A DNA stretch of 64,000 nucleotides from JAGNZR01 sp051648365. Its GTDB lineage: Bacteria; Fusobacteriota; Fusobacteriia; Fusobacteriales; Fusobacteriaceae. The stretch covers positions 32,358-96,357 of the forward strand of contig JBOFEZ010000081.1 in NCBI GenBank assembly GCA_051648365.1, in the 5' to 3' direction. Below are positions 17,839 to 26,731 of the stretch, piece after piece. The position numbers were made by a program, and so were the translations under genes. Every line of letters starts with the position of its first letter. The first letter of the stretch is position 1. The notes beneath the pieces are model-generated. The model had not been told where the DNA came from, searched no databases, and saw only the letters and a list, made by a program, of their open reading frames with translations.

Positions 17839-18912
17839 TTAATGCCCACCTGTTTTATATTTTATAGGTGTTTGAAGCTCATATGGATCTCCAGGACTCT
17901 GATGCTGTTCAAGAGGTCTCACATTGATGTTGGCTCTATATTCAGTTTCAGCCCACATTATTCTCTGCGCTACCATTGCTTCAGGATTAAGTTTTATTCC
18001 ATCCAGTATCATCTCTTTAAACTTGTGATACCCTGCACGGTCAATAAGATGCCCACCGTGAAGATACATAGGTTTATGGTGTAACACATTTGCTGAAAAT
18101 TTTTGCCAGTTAGCAAATATTCCCAAAACAACATCTTCAGTTACCCAGTTAACAAACATCTTACCCATTCTTGGATACTGTTTACCAGTTCTTCCACCTA
18201 TCATGATTCTATATAGTTTTTCTTCAGGTCTTACCCATGCAGACGCAGGACACGCTTCAACACATTCTCCACACCCAACACAGCAACAGCTATCTTTTTC
18301 AACTCTATTATTTTTCATGCTAAGTACTCTTGTGGCAGTACTGTCACAAACTTTAACGCATCTTCCACATCCTATGCATCTATCCTTTAGATATATAGGT
18401 TTGGTCACTCCGATTACTCCAAAATCATTAAAGTGTCCCTTTGCACAGTCGTTAGGACATCCTGCTATTGCAGTTTTTATATGGTAGTGACTTGGGAAAA
18501 CTAGTTTTTCTATTTTTCTAGCTAGTTCATATGTATTGATATTAGCCTTTATACAGTGAGAGTTTCCTATACATGCCATAATGTTTCTTGCACCTATAGT
18601 TGGGTATCCGGCTTTACTCACTTCCATATCTATATCACAAAGCTCAACCTCAATTTCTTTTATGTAATTCTCAAGGTACTCATTTACCGCTGGAATATTT
18701 TCATATTTAATTCCAGGAGCATTAAGAGTTTGTCTCATACCTATGTGGAAAGTTCCATTTCCCCAAGTCTCTGCTATATACTGTATATCTTTTAAATATT
18801 TTGCTTCTATCAAACTTCCTGGCACACGCATTTGAAGCATAAATTCTCCAGCAACCTTAGATTGACGGAAACAGTTTAGTTTCATTTTCGTTATATTTAT
18901 ATCGTGATTCAC
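17839..18912 (-). CDS. asrC: Anaerobic sulfite reductase subunit C (siroheme subunit)
   Basis: Catalytic subunit of NADH-dependent sulfite reduction to sulfide. The siroheme-[4Fe-4S] site is formed by C114 and C120 (ACIGNSHC) and C152 and C156 (GCPNDCAKGH). A ferredoxin insert follows with C179-C182-C185-C189 and C211-C214-C217-C221 for two more clusters. The 357-residue length is a little above the classic AsrC. It is the last gene of asrABC, 11 bases after asrB. The siroheme it needs can be made by the next operon downstream. Confidence 0.95.
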   Translation of the reverse strand: MNHDINITKMKLNCFRQSKVAGEFMLQMRVPGSLIEAKYLKDIQYIAETWGNGTFHIGMRQTLNAPGIKYENIPAVNEYLENYIKEIEVELCDIDMEVSKAGYPTIGARNIMACIGNSHCIKANINTYELARKIEKLVFPSHYHIKTAIAGCPNDCAKGHFNDFGVIGVTKPIYLKDRCIGCGRCVKVCDSTATRVLSMKNNRVEKDSCCCVGCGECVEACPASAWVRPEEKLYRIMIGGRTGKQYPRMGKMFVNWVTEDVVLGIFANWQKFSANVLHHKPMYLHGGHLIDRAGYHKFKEMILDGIKLNPEAMVAQRIMWAETEYRANINVRPLEQHQSPGDPYELQTPIKYKTGGH

Positions 18913-18923
18913 AGTTTTCCCCC

Positions 18924-19733
18924 TTAGTCCACTAAATATTTTCCTGCTTCATAATTAAATACAGGTCCTTCTAAACATACATAAGTTTCATCCACTCTGC
19001 AGTGTCCACATTTACCTACGGCACAGGACATTTTTCTTTCAAAAGAAACCCAGATATTTTTTTCAGGAACACCAAGTTTTAAAAATTCCAATGCTGTATA
19101 TTTCATCATCATAGGTGGTCCCACAATAATAACCTCGAGATCTTGAAAATTTTCTTCAGATATTTTTAGCTGTGGAACATATTCAGTTACAAGTCCCACG
19201 CACTCCCCATCTAATCCACATCCTTTATCCACGGTTAGAATCATAGGGAATTTTTTTCTCCAAGATGCCACTTCATTTTTGAAAAGAACAGATTCAGCAT
19301 CTTTAAATCCAAATAGTAGTTCCATAGATTGAACTGTCTCTGGATTTTTATGGATATGCTTTATCAAAGATCTCACTGGAGCAAGTCCTGATCCTCCTGT
19401 TGCTATAACAAGTTTTTTACCTTCATAATTTTTCATGTCAAAGCCTTTCCCATAAGGTCCTCTCATAGGTAATAGATCCCCTGCATGAAGTCTGAAAATC
19501 TCATCTGTTACTATTCCAACTTTTCTTATAAGGAACTCTGCCCATCCCTCTTCTGCAGAAAAATCTGTTACTGATATTGGGCACTCCCCTACTTTAGGGA
19601 GAGAAAGTTGCATAAATTGTCCAAATTGAATTCCACCAGCTTCTGGATACTCAACACGAAAAAGATACTCTATCTCAGTTATCTTTTTCACATCCAGTAA
19701 TCTGTATGGTGTTGGCATTATTATATTTTCCAT
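18924..19733 (-). CDS. asrB: Anaerobic sulfite reductase subunit B (flavin/NADH subunit)
   Basis: Ferredoxin-NADP reductase-like electron input module that takes electrons from NADH to subunits A and C. The 269-residue protein has the flavin site RGPYGKGFDM, the nucleotide-binding ATGGSGLAPVRSL and a C-terminal [2Fe-2S]-type motif CAVGKCGHCRVDETYVC. The start codon overlaps the asrA stop (TAATG), so translation is coupled. Confidence 0.95.
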   Translation of the reverse strand: MENIIMPTPYRLLDVKKITEIEYLFRVEYPEAGGIQFGQFMQLSLPKVGECPISVTDFSAEEGWAEFLIRKVGIVTDEIFRLHAGDLLPMRGPYGKGFDMKNYEGKKLVIATGGSGLAPVRSLIKHIHKNPETVQSMELLFGFKDAESVLFKNEVASWRKKFPMILTVDKGCGLDGECVGLVTEYVPQLKISEENFQDLEVIIVGPPMMMKYTALEFLKLGVPEKNIWVSFERKMSCAVGKCGHCRVDETYVCLEGPVFNYEAGKYLVD

Positions 19734-20770
19734 TATTTTTCACCTCTGTTAATTTTATCTACTTCATCTGCTAATTTGTTTACTGTAGTTGAGAAAGAGA
19801 TAAATACTGGACACTTGTCATCACATCTTCCACATCCAACACACATTTGGTGATTTCCAAATCTTTTTTTGTGGTCATGAATTTTGTGCATAATCTTAAA
19901 TCTCATACGCTCTCCACCATGCTTTCTAAAAGAATGGTTTCCTGCCATATCTGTATATCCATCTACGTGGCATGAAGCATTTATTCTTCTACGCTCCCCT
20001 GCATTTGTATCGGTAGAATAGTTCATATCATAAGTGGTGAAACATGTGCAAGTAGAACAAGAAACAGTACAGCTACCACACATCAAGCAACGCTTGTCAA
20101 ATTCTTTCCACATTTCTAGGGACTTGACCGCTTGCTGAACATCTTTATTCATTATATTAGGAATTCTAACTTCTCTTTCATTTTCTGTGATAGGAGAAAC
20201 TTTAAACTCAATTTCTTCATTTCCTTCAAAAAATGAATTGAAAACTTCATCTTTAGTTTCAACTTTTATATTATCTCCAGCTAAACTGATTCCAAATGCA
20301 TACTCATCTGCTGAACCTGTTCCCATAGATGCACAGAAGCAAGTGTCCCATCCCTTTGAAGGACATTGGATTAGAATAAACTTTGTTTTTTCCCTCATTC
20401 TTTTGTAATATGAATCTTCCATTCCCCCGTTGGTTAAATAGATATCATCATATCTTTTTATAGAATGAATATCGCAAGCTCTTGCGAAAACAAGAAGAGG
20501 TCTATCATCCACTATTTTACTTTCTCTGTAATCTGTATCTGTAAAATATAAAACTGTTTCTGTTATCGGACTTAGTGCTTCTTTTGCTGCATAATCAGAT
20601 TTTTCATTAAAAACAATCTCATCTAGCCCATATACTCTATCATACCTTATAATGTCAGTATCTGAGTATCTTCCCTGCTTCGGAAATCTTTTCGGTGCAA
20701 GAATCTTATGTGTTTTGCTTAATTCTTTGATCATTTGATCAAATTTTTCTTTGGAAATATTGTAACCCAT
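19733..20770 (-). CDS. asrA: Anaerobic sulfite reductase subunit A (iron-sulfur subunit)
   Basis: Electron-transfer subunit with [4Fe-4S] clusters. The 345-residue protein shows the cysteine groups CLMCGSCTVSCSTCTC and CVGCGRCDDKCPVF, as in AsrA and related hydrogenase/HdrF-type subunits. I place the start at ATG 20770, where a G-rich site (GAGGGGGGG) lies 5 bases upstream. An upstream in-frame codon at 20806 falls inside a palindrome and has no ribosome site. It is the first gene of the operon. Confidence 0.94.
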   Translation of the reverse strand: MGYNISKEKFDQMIKELSKTHKILAPKRFPKQGRYSDTDIIRYDRVYGLDEIVFNEKSDYAAKEALSPITETVLYFTDTDYRESKIVDDRPLLVFARACDIHSIKRYDDIYLTNGGMEDSYYKRMREKTKFILIQCPSKGWDTCFCASMGTGSADEYAFGISLAGDNIKVETKDEVFNSFFEGNEEIEFKVSPITENEREVRIPNIMNKDVQQAVKSLEMWKEFDKRCLMCGSCTVSCSTCTCFTTYDMNYSTDTNAGERRRINASCHVDGYTDMAGNHSFRKHGGERMRFKIMHKIHDHKKRFGNHQMCVGCGRCDDKCPVFISFSTTVNKLADEVDKINRGEK

Positions 20771-20786
20771 AACTACCCCCCCTCTT

Positions 20787-20810
20787 TTTCTTGAACTCTT
20801 GTTCAAGAAA
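20787..20810. promoter_or_regulatory. Perfect palindrome at the asrABC transcription start
   Basis: The 10-base arms TTTCTTGAAC (20787-20796) and GTTCAAGAAA (20801-20810) flank TCTT. The site begins about 6 bases after the predicted start of transcription and ends 8 bases before the ribosome site. It can be an operator or a 5' mRNA hairpin. The halves do not match the FNR or CRP consensus spacing. Confidence 0.6.
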
Positions 20811-20822
20811 TGATTTATATTA

Positions 20823-20851
20823 ACTATACATTATTTTTTCGTGGTAGTCAA
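20823..20851 (-). promoter_or_regulatory. asrABC promoter
   Basis: On the minus strand TTGACT (20846-20851) and TATAGT (20823-20828) are 17 bases apart, each one mismatch from consensus. Confidence 0.7.
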
Positions 20852-20944
20852 TATTTTTTTATGTTTCATTTTTATTTTTACGTATATAAAAAAGGCTATA
20901 TAGTTATATTTTTATACAACCAATCTATATATTTTTATCTGGAG

Positions 20945-20973
20945 TTAATTTATTTACATTTATATGGTATAAT
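20945..20973 (+). promoter_or_regulatory. Possible promoter of the flavoprotein gene
   Basis: A perfect TATAAT (20968-20973) lies 30 bases before the gene start. The -35 (TTAATT, 20945-20950, 17-base spacing) is weak. Confidence 0.45.
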
Positions 20974-21003
20974 TAATAAATTACAAATTATTAGGAGGTT
21001 TTT

Positions 21004-21639
21004 ATGAAAGTTGTCGCATTTAATGGAAGTCCTAGAAAAGAAGGAAACACTTATCATGCCCTTAAAATGGTAGAAGATGTTCTTGTAGCTGAGGGAATTG
21101 AATTTGAAATTGTTCACGTAGGAAACAAGCTTATCAGCGGATGTCTTTCTTGTGGAGGGTGCATCCGTAATCGTGATGAAAAATGTATAATTCCAAATGA
21201 TCAAGTAAACGAATGGCTTCAGCTTATGAAAGAAGCCGACGGAATAATCATAAGTTCTCCTGTCCATTATGCAGCTATCGGTGGAACTATGAAAAGTTTC
21301 TTGGACAGAGCCTTCTATGTGGCTGGAGTAAACAATTCTATGCTAAGACACAAAGTCGGAGCTGCAGTAGTTGCAGACCGTCGTTCTGGAGGAGTTTCTA
21401 CATTTAATCAACTTAATAATTTCCTTAATTATTCAGAAATGCTTATGCCTACCTCTAACTACTGGAACGTTATTTTCGGAAGAGCTCCTGGAGAAGTTGA
21501 ACAGGATGAAGAAGGAAAACAAATTATGAGAGTTTTAGGAAAAAATATGTCTTGGATGCTTAAACTGAAAGAATCTGGAAAAGATTCTGTACCTGCCCCT
21601 GAAAAAGAAAAGAAAATTTATATGAGTTTTGTTAGATAA
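21004..21639 (+). CDS. NADPH-dependent FMN reductase / iron-sulfur flavoprotein-like
   Basis: Flavodoxin-fold oxidoreductase, 211 residues. The phosphate-binding loop FNGSPRKEGNT is at residues 6-16. A cysteine motif CLSCGGCIRNRDEKC near residue 47 resembles the compact cluster-binding motif of Isf-type flavoproteins. SSPVHYAAIGGTMKSFLDR is the usual flavin-side signature. It stands alone, divergent from asrABC, with AGGAGG 5 bases before the ATG and a strong terminator after it. A role in electron transfer near sulfite reduction is only suggested by position. Confidence 0.88.
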   Translation: MKVVAFNGSPRKEGNTYHALKMVEDVLVAEGIEFEIVHVGNKLISGCLSCGGCIRNRDEKCIIPNDQVNEWLQLMKEADGIIISSPVHYAAIGGTMKSFLDRAFYVAGVNNSMLRHKVGAAVVADRRSGGVSTFNQLNNFLNYSEMLMPTSNYWNVIFGRAPGEVEQDEEGKQIMRVLGKNMSWMLKLKESGKDSVPAPEKEKKIYMSFVR

Positions 21640-21652
21640 ATGACAGACAATA

Positions 21653-21688
21653 AAAAAACGGTAAAGTTCAAAATTTTACCGTTTTTTT
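21653..21688. terminator. Bidirectional terminator between flavoprotein and pseudouridine synthase genes
   Basis: A 13-base stem of AAAAAACGGTAAA (21653-21665) and its complement (21675-21687) has a 9-base loop. T runs lie on either side for both convergent transcripts. Confidence 0.92.
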
Positions 21689-21736
21689 ATCTTTGGATTT
21701 CTCGTCAATGATTTCAATAAAAATATTATGAAAAAA

Positions 21737-22618
21737 TTATATTTTATCTGTGAAAATTTTTGGAATCGGTGATATAAAATTCATCATTTTTCCGGTAGCA
21801 GGGTGCTTAAATTTAATCGTATTTGCATGAAGACCTAAACGTGTCAGCGGATTTTTAGAAGATCCATATTTCTTATCTCCCACTATCGGATGCCCCAAAT
21901 CTTTCATATGAACTCTGATTTGATTTTTTCTTCCTGTTTCTATGTCAAACTCGAGCATCGTCATCCCTTTGGCTCTTTTAAGAACTTTGTAGTTTGTTAT
22001 CGCCAGTTTTCCTCCATCTTTATCTGTGTCACAAGAGTATGTTACAAAAGCTGCATTTTCTTTTAAATAAGATTTAACAACTCCCTCATCTTTTTTAACT
22101 GTTCCTTCAACTAGAGCCACGTATTTTCTTTCAACTACATATTCATTCCAGTTAGCCTGTAGCTTCTGTTGCATCTCTTCAGATTTAGCAAAAATCATAA
22201 CTCCCGAAGTTTCTCTATCCAATCTATGAACTATAAAAACTTTAGAAAGAGGATTTTTATTTTTCAAATAATCTTTAAGCATAGAGTATGCTGTTTTCTC
22301 TCTCTCTTTATCCGTAGAAATAGAAAGCATTCCCGAATCCTTCTCTATGGCAACGATATCATTATCTTCAAATAAAACTTTGATACCTTTAGATGTCTTG
22401 TTGACTTTTATCTCACGAGAAGCCGTAAAGTTAACTCCTACAACATCTCCAGGATTTAACTGATGGTTAAACTGTCTTATATGCTCTTCGTTTACAGTTA
22501 TTTGGTCATTTGCCAAAAGAGTTTTTATATTATTTCTGCTCTGTCCCTCAAGTTTTTCTATTAAAAACTTCATAAGTTCATTTGCACTTTCAACTTTAAG
22601 TTCTAAGTTTTTTCTCAT
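21737..22618 (-). CDS. RluA-family 23S rRNA/tRNA pseudouridine synthase
   Basis: Isomerises uridine to pseudouridine in structural RNA. The 293-residue protein has an N-terminal S4 RNA-binding domain (about residues 13-60). The catalytic aspartate is in VHRLDRETSGVMIFAK, followed by the RluA-type GRKNQIRVHMKDLGHPIVGD. It is closest in layout to RluD/RluC. The exact target uridine cannot be told from sequence. Single gene, ending at a shared terminator. Confidence 0.92.
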   Translation of the reverse strand: MRKNLELKVESANELMKFLIEKLEGQSRNNIKTLLANDQITVNEEHIRQFNHQLNPGDVVGVNFTASREIKVNKTSKGIKVLFEDNDIVAIEKDSGMLSISTDKEREKTAYSMLKDYLKNKNPLSKVFIVHRLDRETSGVMIFAKSEEMQQKLQANWNEYVVERKYVALVEGTVKKDEGVVKSYLKENAAFVTYSCDTDKDGGKLAITNYKVLKRAKGMTMLEFDIETGRKNQIRVHMKDLGHPIVGDKKYGSSKNPLTRLGLHANTIKFKHPATGKMMNFISPIPKIFTDKI

Positions 22619-22696
22619 ACTTTCATCTCCTAAAAATTTAATCTTACCGTAAATTATAACATATTTTTCTGAATAATCATATTTAAATTTTAAAGA

Positions 22697-22736
22697 AGAA
22701 AAAAGAACCTGGAAAAATATGGAATTTTCCCAGGTT
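22697..22736 (-). terminator. Terminator after pepT
   Basis: Arms AACCTGG (22706-22712) and CCAGGTT (22730-22736) are extended by A/T pairs around a short loop. On the minus strand they are followed by CTTTTTTC. Confidence 0.85.
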
Positions 22737-22748
22737 AAAATTTTCCTC

Positions 22749-23978
22749 TTATTTCACAGCTACTAACTCGGCTATTTTAACAACCGTATCCACAGCTTTG
22801 TACATAGATTGAATCACTGCATATTCAAATTTTCCATGGAAATTGTGTCCACCAGTGAATATATTAGGGCACGGAAGCCCCATATAAGAAAGTCTCGCTC
22901 CGTCTGTTCCACCTCTTACCGGGCTTGTCTTAGGAGAAACTCCCACCTGAACCATGGCTTCCCTCGCAAGTTCAACAATATGGAATACCGGTTCTATCTT
23001 CTCTCTCATGTTGAAGTAGCTATCCTTTATTTCCATATGAAACTCAGCATCTGGATATTTTCCTCTAAGAAAATTAACCGCTCCTTCTGCCAACTGTTTT
23101 TTTTGAAGAAACTTTTCTTTCGAATGATCACGAATAATAAAATTCGCTTCACAATTTTCAATATCTCCTGATATTTTAGTCAGCAGGAAAAATCCCTCAT
23201 ATCCTGTTGTATACTCTGGTCTTTCTTCAACAGGAAGCATTGATACAAATTCCATTGCTAAAAGCTGCGAGTTTATCATCTTATTTTTAGATGCTCCTGG
23301 ATGAATATCTCTTCCTACTATTTTTAGATTAAAAGAAGCTGCATTGAAATTTTCATATTCAATCTCTCCAATCTCTCCTCCGTCGACTGTATAGGCAAAA
23401 CTAGCTCCAAATTTTTCCACGTCGAATTTATTCGCTCCTCTTCCTATCTCTTCATCTGGAGTAAAACCTATTCTTATTTTTCCATGCTTTATTTCTGGAT
23501 TATTTTTTAGAACTTTCATCGCTTCCATTATTTCTACTATTCCTGCTTTATTGTCAGCTCCCAAAAGAGTAAGTCCATCTGTAACTATTATATCCTGCCC
23601 TAAATAATTTTTTATCTCTGGAAAATCTTTAGTATAAAGAATTATATTTTCTTCAGGATTCAAAACAATGTCTTCGCCATTATAGTTTTCAATTATTCTA
23701 GGATTTACATTTGTTCCAGAATAAGATGGTGCCGTGTCCATATGTGCTATAAAACCAATCGTTGGAACTTTTTTATCTGTGTTAGCAGGAAGTGTAGCCA
23801 TAATATATCCGTTATTATCTAGTTCTACTTCTTCCAATCCTAACTCTTCAAGATCTTCAATTATTTTGTGTGCAAGATTAAACTGAATAGCCGTACTTGG
23901 ACAAGTGGCACTCCCTGGATCCGAAGTTGTGTCAATTTTTACATATTCTAAAAATTTTCCAATCATTTTTCTTTCCAT
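22749..23978 (-). CDS. pepT: Tripeptide aminopeptidase (peptidase T)
   Basis: Zinc M20-family exopeptidase that removes the N-terminal residue of tripeptides in the cytoplasm. The 409-residue length is normal. Metal ligands and catalytic residues are seen in IAHMDTAPSYSG, LLGADNKAGIVE, TPDEEIGRGANKFD and the C-terminal FTGGHNFHGKFE. It lies 26 bases after the MATE gene and ends the long housekeeping series. It fits an amino-acid and peptide fermenter. Confidence 0.96.
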   Translation of the reverse strand: MERKMIGKFLEYVKIDTTSDPGSATCPSTAIQFNLAHKIIEDLEELGLEEVELDNNGYIMATLPANTDKKVPTIGFIAHMDTAPSYSGTNVNPRIIENYNGEDIVLNPEENIILYTKDFPEIKNYLGQDIIVTDGLTLLGADNKAGIVEIMEAMKVLKNNPEIKHGKIRIGFTPDEEIGRGANKFDVEKFGASFAYTVDGGEIGEIEYENFNAASFNLKIVGRDIHPGASKNKMINSQLLAMEFVSMLPVEERPEYTTGYEGFFLLTKISGDIENCEANFIIRDHSKEKFLQKKQLAEGAVNFLRGKYPDAEFHMEIKDSYFNMREKIEPVFHIVELAREAMVQVGVSPKTSPVRGGTDGARLSYMGLPCPNIFTGGHNFHGKFEYAVIQSMYKAVDTVVKIAELVAVK

Positions 23979-24004
23979 TTTCTACCCCTATTATATTTTT
24001 TTAT

Positions 24005-25387
24005 TTAATTTTCTACTACACGAATCAAATTTTTTTCTTTGATTTCCAAATTCTTCATCTCTCTTCTTATCATTGTAAACGTAACTGCAAAAGCAAAAAA
24101 ATCAGCTATTGGAGCAGCTAACCAGACACCCATGGCTCCGTATCGATTTCCCAGAAAAATCACAAGTGGTATTAGAAATATTACTTGTCTCGAAAGTGTT
24201 AGAAAAATCGTTGCCTTGGGCTTTCCTATAGCTTGAAAATATATTGAGCTTACAATCTGAAAACCTATAAAAGGGAACATAGCCGTATATATTTTCAATC
24301 CTCTGGCTGTTATTTCTACAACTTCCTGATTATGTGTAAATATATATACAAAATATTTAGAAAGGAACTGTACAGAAAGAAATCCTATCATAGAAAAAAC
24401 TGTAGCTCCGATTATAGCTCTAGAAAGAAGTCCTTTTACTCTGCTGTATAGTTTTGCTCCGTAGTTATAACCTACCGTAGGAAGTACCGCCTGATTTATT
24501 CCGAATATCGGCATTATAAAAAATGTCGTAATACCTTGAACTATTGTCATCGCTGCTACAGCCAGATCTCCAGAAACATTTTTCAATACACTATTCAAAG
24601 TAAATATTACCATACCCGAAGCCATCTGAAGAAAAAACGGTGCAACTCCCTGTCTTACAATGTGCTGAACATACTGTCCTTTGAGTTTCATATTTTTCAG
24701 TTGAAGCTTCATGCCACTTCTAGGGCTGCAGAAGTAATATATTGCCCAAACCATGGAAGCAAACTGTGATATTATGGTGGCTATAGCTGCTCCTGCCACT
24801 CCTAGTTTCAGAAGAAATATGAAAATTGGATCCAAAATAATATTCAATATAGCTCCTATCAAGAGGGTTCCCATTGCTATTTTCGGACTTCCATCTGAAC
24901 GAATTGAGGCGTTGGCAGAATATCCTACAATACTGAATATAAAACCTAGTGAAACTATCGATAGATAGCTTTTAGCCGAATGGAAAGTATTCTCGCTGGC
25001 CCCTAAAAAATTTACTACCCAGTCTATATTACCTATTGTAAATATTGTAAGGAGTATCGATAAAATTGCTCCTAAAGCTATAACATTTCCAAGGTATTTT
25101 TCTGCCAGTTCTTTTTTCTTCTCTCCCAATCTAAGAGAAATAAGAGTAGAACCTCCCATTCCTACCATAAGAGCTATGGCAAAGGATATAGTCATAGCAG
25201 GCATGGATAATCCCACGCCTGCTATGTCAAAATGCCCAGTTCCCTCTATTCTTCCTATATAAATTCTATCTACAATATTGTAAAGAGCATTTACAATCAT
25301 TCCTACAATTGCAGGAAGAGAAAATTTTATAAGGAGTTTAGTCATATCTTCAGTTCCCATCAATTTATGTTTTGCATCTAAACTCAT
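24005..25387 (-). CDS. MATE-family multidrug efflux transporter
   Basis: Twelve-helix cation-coupled exporter of the DinF/MepA type, 460 residues. The start MGTEDMTKLLIKFSLPAIVGMIVNALYNIVD is split here into the typical first helix with P-A-I-V-G and the YNIVDRIYIG motif. Further helices fill the whole length and no extra domain is visible. It sits between purA (39 bases upstream) and pepT, probably cotranscribed. The substrate is unknown. A second MATE gene starts at 62.7 kb. Confidence 0.93.
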   Translation of the reverse strand: MSLDAKHKLMGTEDMTKLLIKFSLPAIVGMIVNALYNIVDRIYIGRIEGTGHFDIAGVGLSMPAMTISFAIALMVGMGGSTLISLRLGEKKKELAEKYLGNVIALGAILSILLTIFTIGNIDWVVNFLGASENTFHSAKSYLSIVSLGFIFSIVGYSANASIRSDGSPKIAMGTLLIGAILNIILDPIFIFLLKLGVAGAAIATIISQFASMVWAIYYFCSPRSGMKLQLKNMKLKGQYVQHIVRQGVAPFFLQMASGMVIFTLNSVLKNVSGDLAVAAMTIVQGITTFFIMPIFGINQAVLPTVGYNYGAKLYSRVKGLLSRAIIGATVFSMIGFLSVQFLSKYFVYIFTHNQEVVEITARGLKIYTAMFPFIGFQIVSSIYFQAIGKPKATIFLTLSRQVIFLIPLVIFLGNRYGAMGVWLAAPIADFFAFAVTFTMIRREMKNLEIKEKNLIRVVEN

Positions 25388-25426
25388 AGTTTATCCCCTA
25401 GGCTTATTTATTTTTTCTATTTTTTA

Positions 25427-26707
25427 CTATATCTCTCTTAGGAAAATATTCTGAGTTCTGTCTGGTCCAACTGACACAACAGTTATAGGACATCCCAAGA
25501 ACTCCTCCATTCTCTTGATATAGTTTTTGCAATTTTCTGGTAGCTCTTCATAAGTTTTCATATTGCTTATGTCTTCTGACCATCCTGGTAACTCTTCATA
25601 TACAGGTATGGCTCTTGCAAGAGATTCAGTAGATGCAGGTACCGACTTGTATATTTTTCCATCGATTTCGTAGGCAGTACATATTTTTATCGTATCTAGT
25701 CCACTCAGACAGTCTATTTTTGTAATAACAATATCTGTAAGTCCATTTATATCCGTTGCATATTTACCTACAACAAGATCTAGCCATCCACATCTTCTTG
25801 GTCTTCCTGTAGTTGCTCCGAACTCATGTCCAACTCTTCTCAGAGTCTCACCAGTCTCATCATTCAATTCTGTTACAAAAGGTCCCTCTCCTACTCTTGT
25901 TGTATAGGCTTTCATAACACCGATTATTCTGTCTATGCTTTTAGGAGAAACTCCCGCTCCTACCGTAACTCCTCCAGCTGTTGGCGATGAAGATGTTACA
26001 TACGGATATGTTCCGTGGTCTATATCCAGCATCATTGCCTGTGCTCCTTCAAAAAGTACAAACTTATCCTGAGCCAGGGCCTCATGTATCTCTGGTGTTG
26101 AATCTATTACTCTATGTTTTAAAATCTCAGCATATCCTTTATATTCCTCGAAAATTTCCTGGAAATTCATATGTGGAGCATTGTAAATTTTTTCAAAAAC
26201 AACGTTTTTTTCCTCTATGTTCATTTTTAATTTCTCTGCAAAAAGGTTCATATCCATAAGATCTACCATTCTGATTCCACATCTAGAGATTTTATCTGAA
26301 TAGCAAGGTCCTATTCCACGTCTAGTAGTTCCTATTTTTTTGTCTCCACTAGCATCCTCTTTAAGTCCGTCTAGCATAACATGATAAGGCATTATAAGGT
26401 GTGCTCTGTCACTTATGAAAAGGTGGTCTGTCTTAGCACCTTTAGATTCTAGGGTAGCCAGTTCTTTTAAAAGAACCTTCGGATCTACTACAACTCCCGG
26501 TCCTATTATGCATTTCCCGTTTCCATGAAGCATTCCTGAAGGTAAAAGATGAAGTATAAATTTCTCTCCATTTACTACAACTGTATGACCTGCATTGTTT
26601 CCTCCTTGGAATCTAACTACATAGTCTGCTTTATGTCCTAAAACATCTATTATTTTCCCTTTTCCTTCGTCTCCCCACTGTGTTCCTACTACAACATATC
26701 CTGCCAT
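25427..26707 (-). CDS. purA: Adenylosuccinate synthetase
   Basis: GTP-dependent first step from IMP to AMP. The 426-residue enzyme shows the N-terminal GTQWGDEGKGKIIDVLG, the IMP-site NNAGHTVVV, the GTTRRGIGPCYSDK loop and ATTGRPRRCGWLDLV. No other purine genes are beside it. It lies 24 bases after trmB in a mixed housekeeping operon. Confidence 0.98.
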   Translation of the reverse strand: MAGYVVVGTQWGDEGKGKIIDVLGHKADYVVRFQGGNNAGHTVVVNGEKFILHLLPSGMLHGNGKCIIGPGVVVDPKVLLKELATLESKGAKTDHLFISDRAHLIMPYHVMLDGLKEDASGDKKIGTTRRGIGPCYSDKISRCGIRMVDLMDMNLFAEKLKMNIEEKNVVFEKIYNAPHMNFQEIFEEYKGYAEILKHRVIDSTPEIHEALAQDKFVLFEGAQAMMLDIDHGTYPYVTSSSPTAGGVTVGAGVSPKSIDRIIGVMKAYTTRVGEGPFVTELNDETGETLRRVGHEFGATTGRPRRCGWLDLVVGKYATDINGLTDIVITKIDCLSGLDTIKICTAYEIDGKIYKSVPASTESLARAIPVYEELPGWSEDISNMKTYEELPENCKNYIKRMEEFLGCPITVVSVGPDRTQNIFLREI

Positions 26708-26731
26708 TTTATTCCTCCTTAAAAAATTAGG

